Positions 6,243 to 10,138 of a DNA stretch of 10,138 nucleotides are shown here, piece by piece (position 1 is the stretch's first letter; each line of letters begins with the position of its first letter). Position numbers and translations under genes: made by a program. Under the pieces are notes generated by a model. It had not been told where the DNA came from. It did no database searches and saw only the letters and a list, made by a program, of their open reading frames with translations. This DNA comes from Streptomycetales bacterium (GTDB lineage: Bacteria; Actinomycetota; Actinomycetes; Prado026): contig JANYIP010000288.1 in assembly GCA_025361995.1 (NCBI GenBank), positions 1 through 10,138 of the forward strand. Reading direction: 5' to 3'.

Positions 6243-7885
6243 TGGTGACCCTGCTGACGGCCCTGCTGACGGCCCTGGAGCGCTTCGGCGCCGAGCACTG
6301 CCGCCGCCGTCACGACCATCAGGATCGTGGCCAGCGCCATCGCAGCGCCGTACGGGATCTCGCCCGGCCGGGACAGCAGCCGGACCACCTGCACCGGCAG
6401 CGTCGGGGTGTCCGAGCGGGCCAGGAACGCAGTCGCGCCGAACTCCCCCAGCGAGACCGCGAAGGCGAACCCGGCGCCGACCGCCAGCGCCCGCCGCAGC
6501 AGCGGCAGGTCCACCGTGGCCCAGGCACGCAGCGGCGGGGCCCCGAGGGTGGCGGCCACCTGCCGCAGCCGCGGGTCGATCGAGCGGAGCACAGGCAGGA
6601 CGGTACGCAGCACCAGCGGCACCGCCACCAGCGTGTGGGCCAGCGGGACCATGATCCAGCTGCCCCGCAGGTCCAGCGGCGGCCGGGCGAACGCGATCAG
6701 CAGGCCGAACCCCACCGTCACCGCCGACGTTCCGAGCGGCAGCATCGCCGCCACGTCCAGCACCCGCCCGGCCTTGCCCGCGTACGCCACGGCACAGGCC
6801 GCGAGGCCGCCGATGAGCACCGAGAAGATGGCCGTGACGACGGCGTACTGCAGCGAGACCCGGACCGAGTCCAGCGGTGCGGCGAAGCGGGTGGTACCCG
6901 CGTCCACCGAGCCGAGGGCACGCCAGAAGGCCAGCCCCCAGCCGCCGCGTACCCGGACCGAGCGCACGACGAGTGCGGCCAACGGCGCACCGAGCAGCAC
7001 AACGACGGTGGCCAGGACTGAACCGAGCAGCGCCAGCTGGCGAGGCGACCGGGGTCGGAGCAGGGCCTGAGCGGACGGCGCCCTCAGCCGCTGGGCGACC
7101 GCCTCGCCGGCCTGCAGCCGGGCCGAGACGAGCAGGACGCTGCCCAGCAGGACGAGCTGCAGCACGGCGAGAACGGCGGCACCCGGGAGATCGAGGAGCT
7201 CGGCGGTCCGGCGGTAGATCTCCACCTCCAGCGTGGTCGTGCCCGGCCCGCCGAGCACGACCACGACCCCGAAGGAGGTGAACGTGAACAGGAACACCAG
7301 CGCCGTCGCAGCCAGCACAGCCGGCCGAAGCAGTGGCCAGGTCACCGTGCGGAAGGCCTGCCACGGGGACGCGCCCAGGGTGCGCGCGGCCTGGACGTAC
7401 CTCGGGTCGAGCTGTCCCCACAGGCCGCCGACGACGCGGACCACGACGGGGTAGTTGAAGAACACGTGGGCCAGCAGGATCACGCCGAGCGAGCCGATCC
7501 AGCTCGCCGGGAGAAGCGCGCGGAACGCCAGCCCCACGACCACCGTCGGCAGGACGAAGGGGACGGTCACCAGGGCGAGCAGCACGCGTCGACCCGGCAC
7601 CGCGTACCGGTTCAGCACGTACGCCCCAGGGAAAGCAACCACCAGGGTGAGCACGGTCGACAAGACGGCCTGCAGCAGGGTGAACTCGACCACCCGCCAC
7701 AGCCGGGGGCGACCCAGCTGCTCGAGCCCGCGCGCAGACGCGCCCTTGGCCAGGATGCGCGCCACTGGCCAGCCGAAGAACACCAGCAGGAAGGCGGCGG
7801 GGACGAGGCCGAGCAGCCAGGCCGGCACCGGGCCGGCCACCCGGGCGGGCCGTCGCTGGCGCACCTGGCTGCGGACCGAGGTCAT
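6239..7885 (-). CDS. thiP: Thiamine-type ABC transporter permease, fused two-domain form
   Basis: This inner-membrane component forms the translocation channel. The 548-aa product is a tandem fusion of two binding-protein-dependent permease domains, as in ThiP (about 536 aa) and iron-type permeases. I estimate about 12 membrane segments. Each half has an EAA loop for docking the ATPase: 'AARTLGASPWQAFRTVTWPL' begins at residue 166 and 'VAATLGAPPLRAWATVDLPL' at 443. Residues 'SLGEFGATAFL' follow the second. The ATG at 7885 lies 2 nt after the stop of the binding-protein gene; the frame is open further upstream inside that gene, but the extra residues are proline- and arginine-rich without homology. 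The protein ends in a polar, repetitive tail '[12 protein letters not shown]'. Direction, spacing and the upstream riboswitch argue for thiamine over iron. Confidence 0.93.
   Translation of the reverse strand: MTSVRSQVRQRRPARVAGPVPAWLLGLVPAAFLLVFFGWPVARILAKGASARGLEQLGRPRLWRVVEFTLLQAVLSTVLTLVVAFPGAYVLNRYAVPGRRVLLALVTVPFVLPTVVVGLAFRALLPASWIGSLGVILLAHVFFNYPVVVRVVGGLWGQLDPRYVQAARTLGASPWQAFRTVTWPLLRPAVLAATALVFLFTFTSFGVVVVLGGPGTTTLEVEIYRRTAELLDLPGAAVLAVLQLVLLGSVLLVSARLQAGEAVAQRLRAPSAQALLRPRSPRQLALLGSVLATVVVLLGAPLAALVVRSVRVRGGWGLAFWRALGSVDAGTTRFAAPLDSVRVSLQYAVVTAIFSVLIGGLAACAVAYAGKAGRVLDVAAMLPLGTSAVTVGFGLLIAFARPPLDLRGSWIMVPLAHTLVAVPLVLRTVLPVLRSIDPRLRQVAATLGAPPLRAWATVDLPLLRRALAVGAGFAFAVSLGEFGATAFLARSDTPTLPVQVVRLLSRPGEIPYGAAMALATILMVVTAAAVLGAEALQGRQQGRQQGHQ
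6251..6274 (-). repeat. Two tandem 12-bp repeats at the 3' end of the permease gene
   Basis: The unit ctgctgacggcc (plus strand) occurs twice back to back at 6251-6262 and 6263-6274, with a diverged copy before it. In the permease frame the repeats encode a polar Gln-Gly-Arg-Gln tail after the last membrane segment. The in-frame 12-nt unit suggests replication slippage. Confidence 0.8.
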
Positions 7886-7887
7886 GG

Positions 7888-9060
7888 TCAGTGCAGGACC
7901 GCCTGCGTCCAGTCGTCGATCCAGGTGTCGCGGTTCGCCGTGATCTCGGCCGGCGGCAGCGTCAGGCTGTCCGGGGGGTTGGCGGCCCATTTCGTGAAGA
8001 CGTCCGGCAGCGGGGTGCCCAGCACCGACGGGTCGACGAACATCGAGAGCGGCTCGTCCTGCTGGAAGGGCTGCGACAGCATGAAGTCGACGAACGCCCG
8101 CGCCGCCTGCTCGTGCCGGGTGCCCTTGAGCACACCGACGAACTCGACCTGGCGGAAGCAGCCGCCGGTCATCACGCTCGAGTTCGGGTGGGTCGGCTTG
8201 GGATCGGTCGCGTACACGATCTCGGCCGGTGGGCTGGACGCGTAGCTGACCACCAGCGGGCGCGGCCCGTTCTTGCCGCCGTCGCTGAAGTCACCCTCGT
8301 ACGCCTCGGTCCAGCCGTCGTCGACCTTGACGTCGTTGGCGACCAGCTTGTCCCAGTAGCCGGTCCAGCCGGCCGTCCCGTAGCGCGCGACGGTGGCCAG
8401 CATGAAGGCCAGCCCGGTCGAGGAGGTGGCCGGGTTCTCGACCACCAGCAAGCCCTTGTACGTCGGGTCGGCCAAGTCGGCCAGCGTCTTGGGGGGCGCG
8501 ATGCCCTTCGCGGCGAACCAGCGGTCGTCGATGTTCACGCAGACGTCGCCGTAGTCGACAGGCACGACGGCGTAGCCGGTGCTGCCGCTGACCAGCGCAG
8601 TGAGGTCGGGGCGTACCTGTGCGAGCCCGGCCGGCTTGTACGGCGCGAAGATGCCCGCGTCCACTGCCCGCGAGAGCAACGTGTTGTCGACGCCGAAGAG
8701 CACGTCGCCCTCAGGTGCGCCTGCCTCGAGCACTGCCTTGTTGACCACCTGGCCCGCGTCGCCCCCGGTCACCACCGTGACGGTGATGCCGGTCCGGGCC
8801 TCGAAGGCCGCGAGCACCGACTTGCTCACCGCGAACGAGTCATGGGCGAGAAGCGTGATCGTGGTCGGCGCGAAGCTCGCCGGCGGCGCGGCCGTCAGGG
8901 ACGGGTCAGCCGCCACGGCCGGGTTGTCCGCACCGCCGGTCGAGCGGGTCGAGCTGGTGGTGCTGGTGGTGCTGGCCGCCGAGCACGCGGCCAGCGCCCC
9001 CGCGAGCACGGCGCCGACAGCGAACGTGACGGGACGAAAAACGGGCGGGCGGCGACGCAT
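7888..9060 (-). CDS. thiB: Thiamine-type ABC transporter substrate-binding lipoprotein
   Basis: This is an extracytoplasmic, membrane-anchored receptor that delivers substrate to the permease. The 390-aa product has an Arg-rich N-terminus, a hydrophobic segment (about 11-25) and a lipobox LAAC ending at Cys26, followed by a Ser/Thr-rich linker (27-45). The binding-protein domain starts near residue 67 and shows ThiB/TbpA landmarks: 'LAHDSF' (71-76), 'VLFGVDNTLLSRA' (120-132), 'VPVDYGDVCVNID' (166-178), 'ENPATSSTGLAFML' (208-221), 'DDGWTEAY' (247-254) and 'VSYASSPPAEI' (271-281). These correspond to the regions holding the thiamine-contacting Ser, Trp and Tyr residues in E. coli ThiB. The ATG at 9060 has GGAGG 6 nt upstream inside a TPP aptamer, which directly supports thiamine or a thiamine derivative as ligand. 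A related pyrimidine precursor is a less likely alternative. Confidence 0.94.
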   Translation of the reverse strand: MRRRPPVFRPVTFAVGAVLAGALAACSAASTTSTTSSTRSTGGADNPAVAADPSLTAAPPASFAPTTITLLAHDSFAVSKSVLAAFEARTGITVTVVTGGDAGQVVNKAVLEAGAPEGDVLFGVDNTLLSRAVDAGIFAPYKPAGLAQVRPDLTALVSGSTGYAVVPVDYGDVCVNIDDRWFAAKGIAPPKTLADLADPTYKGLLVVENPATSSTGLAFMLATVARYGTAGWTGYWDKLVANDVKVDDGWTEAYEGDFSDGGKNGPRPLVVSYASSPPAEIVYATDPKPTHPNSSVMTGGCFRQVEFVGVLKGTRHEQAARAFVDFMLSQPFQQDEPLSMFVDPSVLGTPLPDVFTKWAANPPDSLTLPPAEITANRDTWIDDWTQAVLH

Positions 9061-9064
9061 CCGA

Positions 9065-9156
9065 TACCTCCGCTGGCATTACCCAGATCAGGTTGAGGGT
9101 CGGTGGCGGCGGCCACCCTCTCAGCCCGGCGTCGTCCTCCGAGCTCCCCTTGGTAC
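9065..9156 (-). ncRNA. TPP riboswitch (THI element) controlling the thiamine transport operon
   Basis: The minus strand contains the conserved TPP aptamer core. There is a GGGG-like 5' junction, a P2 stem (GCTCGG with CCGGGC) leading into CTGAGA at 9124-9119, and a P3 stem with arms GGTGGC and GCCACC. The near-invariant segment CTGATCTGGGTAATGCCAGC then occupies the 20 nt at 9091-9072. The thiB SD GGAGGT (9071-9066) directly follows the conserved GCCAGC, where the 3' strand of P4 (pairing with ACCT) and the P1 boundary fall, and thiB starts at 9060. Known TPP riboswitches close P1/P4 when TPP is bound. Here that would hide the SD, so repression of translation is the likely mechanism; no terminator lies between aptamer and start codon. 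Confidence 0.97.
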
Positions 9157-9172
9157 GTACCTTTCAGGTACG
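9156..9172 (-). other. 7-bp hairpin immediately 5' of the TPP aptamer
   Basis: On the minus strand CGTACCT and AGGTACG (9172-9166 and 9162-9156) are perfect complements around a GAA loop. The hairpin touches the presumed 5' P1 strand GTACC (9156-9152), which repeats the sequence of its own 5' arm. It could stabilise the transcript 5' end or compete with P1. The pairing is seen; the role is inferred. Confidence 0.55.
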
Positions 9173-9178
9173 CGTGCG

Positions 9179-9184
9179 ATCGTA
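9179..9184 (-). promoter_or_regulatory. Possible -10 box for the thiamine operon
   Basis: TACGAT on the minus strand fits the TAnnnT core and would place the transcript start close to 9172, exactly at the hairpin that precedes the aptamer. No convincing -35 box is found at 16-18 nt upstream, where the sequence is the GC-rich rne hairpin. Weak support. Confidence 0.3.
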
Positions 9185-9186
9185 CG

Positions 9187-9211
9187 CCCCGCGCCTGCTC
9201 ACGGCGCGGGG
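9187..9211 (-). terminator. GC-rich hairpin spanning the rne stop codon, possible terminator
   Basis: The arms CCCCGCGCC (9187-9195) and GGCGCGGGG (9203-9211) are a perfect 9-bp inverted repeat around a 7-nt loop. The loop contains the TGA stop of the RNase E/G gene (9201-9199). No T-run follows, so on the usual criteria it is not a complete intrinsic terminator, but strong GC hairpins without U-tracts are often proposed as terminators in actinobacteria. It may also protect the 3' end of the mRNA. Confidence 0.45.
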
Positions 9212-10138
9212 TCGGGTGCCCCCTGAGCCTTCTTCGCCACCCGCCGGCGCCGAGCGGGCGCCTTGACGGGTGCCTCGCTCGGCTGGTCCGTCGGCTGGTC
9301 CGTCGCCGACTCGGTCGACTGGTCGGTGGCGGTCTCCGCCGGGGCCGCAGCTGCGCGCGGCGCCCGCGGCTGGCGCGACCGCGAGGGCTTCGTGGCGACG
9401 ACCGACTCGTCCCCCAGGTCTGGCTCTGTCGACTCGCCCTCAGCGGGTGCAGCCTTCGCGGCCTTCGCGGCATTGGCGGTGCTGCTCGCCTTGGCGACCT
9501 TCGCCACCCGGGCGACCCGCTCGGCCTTGTCCGCCTCGCTGCCGTGGTTGCCGCCCTGACCCGAGGATCCAGAGCCGCCGGATCCGCGTGCATGGTCCTC
9601 GCGCGGGATGATCGGCTCGAGGTGGACCTTGATCCCCCGCCCCCCGCAGACCTCGCAGGGCTCGGAGAACGCCTCGAGCAGGCCCTGCCCGATCCGCTTG
9701 CGGGTCATCTGGACGAGTCCGAGCGAGGTGACCTCGGCGACCTGGTGCTTCGTACGGTCGCGGCCGAGACACTCCGTGAGTCGGCGCAGCACGAGGTCCC
9801 GGTTCGACTCGAGCACCATGTCGATGAAGTCGACGACGATGATCCCGCCGATGTCCCGCAGCCTGAGCTGGCGGACGATCTCCTCCGCCGCCTCCAGGTT
9901 GTTGCGGGTGACCGTTTCCTCGAGGTTGCCGGAGCCCTTGCCGACGAACTTGCCGGTGTTGACGTCGACCACGGTCATCGCTTCGGTGCGGTCGATCACC
10001 AGCGAGCCGCCGGAGGGCAGGTACACCTTGCGGTCCAGACCCTTGGCGATCTGCTCGTCGATCCGGTACTCGGCGAAGGCGTCCTTGGTGCCGACGTGCT
10101 TGGACACCCGGTCCATGAGGTCGGGCGCCACGTGCATG
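9199..10138 (-). CDS. rne: Ribonuclease E/G, C-terminal part (partial, 5' end outside window)
   Basis: This is a single-strand-specific endoribonuclease for rRNA maturation and mRNA decay. The frame runs past the right edge, so the ATG at 10137 is probably internal and the S1 domain lies outside. The 312 visible residues start in the RNase H-like/DNase I-like catalytic region: 'VVDVNTGKF' (56-64) and 'VVDFIDM' (101-107) carry the Mg-binding aspartates corresponding to D303 and D346 of E. coli RNase E, and 'LEAAEEIVRQLRLRDIGG' lies between them. The zinc-link CxxC is Cys161-Cys164 ('EPCEVCGGRG'). The last 130 or so residues are low-complexity: a Gly/Ser stretch, Ala/Lys runs, a Thr-Asp-Gln-Pro repeat and a basic patch 'PARRRRVAKK', as expected for a disordered RNA- or partner-binding tail. 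It is followed by the thiamine operon. Confidence 0.96.
   Translation of the reverse strand, partial: MHVAPDLMDRVSKHVGTKDAFAEYRIDEQIAKGLDRKVYLPSGGSLVIDRTEAMTVVDVNTGKFVGKGSGNLEETVTRNNLEAAEEIVRQLRLRDIGGIIVVDFIDMVLESNRDLVLRRLTECLGRDRTKHQVAEVTSLGLVQMTRKRIGQGLLEAFSEPCEVCGGRGIKVHLEPIIPREDHARGSGGSGSSGQGGNHGSEADKAERVARVAKVAKASSTANAAKAAKAAPAEGESTEPDLGDESVVATKPSRSRQPRAPRAAAAPAETATDQSTESATDQPTDQPSEAPVKAPARRRRVAKKAQGAPDPAP
9279..9326 (-). repeat. Four degenerate 12-bp repeats in the RNase E/G tail
   Basis: Units of 12 nt begin at 9279, 9291, 9303 and 9315 on the plus strand; the first two are identical (tcggctggtccg) and the next two are diverged. They encode the TDQP-like and TES-like steps of the disordered acidic tail. 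In-frame slippage in a non-structured region is the simplest explanation. Confidence 0.65.

Noticed and set aside
6243..7700. An upstream-extended frame joining the ATPase to a long region within the permease gene
   Set aside because: The part before 6242 is the wrong frame of the permease, rich in Gly/Arg/Pro. The permease frame has membrane segments and two EAA loops, and the ATPase starts naturally at the GTGA overlap.
5580..9060. Iron (Fbp/Afu-type) importer instead of thiamine importer
   Set aside because: The fused permease alone would fit both, but the ThiB landmarks, the short ATPase without a regulatory domain and the TPP riboswitch all favour thiamine.
7891..9096. A 401-codon plus-strand open frame opposite thiB and the riboswitch
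   Set aside because: Antisense to a clear ThiB lipoprotein and to a conserved aptamer; composition is that of reversed GC-biased codons.
1..10138. CRISPR array, prophage, transposon or defence system
   Set aside because: There are no spaced direct repeats, integrase, transposase or phage-like genes; the window is filled with housekeeping and transport genes.

Overview
The window is high-GC, densely coded DNA with frequent GTG starts, and it carries an actinobacterial core block: rne, rplU, rpmA, obg, proB, proA, all on the minus strand. Which actinobacterium it is cannot be read with confidence; a Nocardioides-, Kineosporia- or Frankia-like lineage is possible, but that is only a guess.

Layout in the minus-strand reading direction (right to left). 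At the right edge is the C-terminal part of RNase E/G (9199-10138). A GC-rich hairpin overlaps its stop codon. Next come a TPP riboswitch (about 9065-9156) and a thiamine-type ABC importer in the order lipoprotein, fused permease, ATPase (9060-5580). The importer genes are packed with a 2-nt gap and then a 4-nt GTGA overlap. A well-formed promoter (-35 at 5578-5583, -10 at 5555-5560) begins inside the end of the ATPase gene and should drive rplU, rpmA and obg, and probably proB, a small orphan gene and proA. Gaps in this second run are 4 to 57 nt. The proline genes proB and proA are split by a 123-aa protein of unknown function. At the left edge a plus-strand gene converges on proA; only its C-terminal half is visible, and it resembles a family of predicted secreted metallopeptidase-like proteins.

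Functionally there are three themes. The first is RNA turnover and ribosome biogenesis (RNase E/G, L21, L27, Obg GTPase). The second is the first two steps of proline synthesis (ProB, ProA). The third is thiamine uptake controlled by its own TPP-sensing leader. The thiamine cassette sits between rne and rplU, which are direct neighbours in many actinobacteria, so it looks like an insertion into a conserved block. I see no transposase, integrase, CRISPR array, tRNA or rRNA gene.

Most of the window is well understood. The parts worth a second look are the small protein between proB and proA, the hairpin in front of the TPP aptamer that duplicates a P1-strand sequence, and the perfect hairpin between rpmA and obg.
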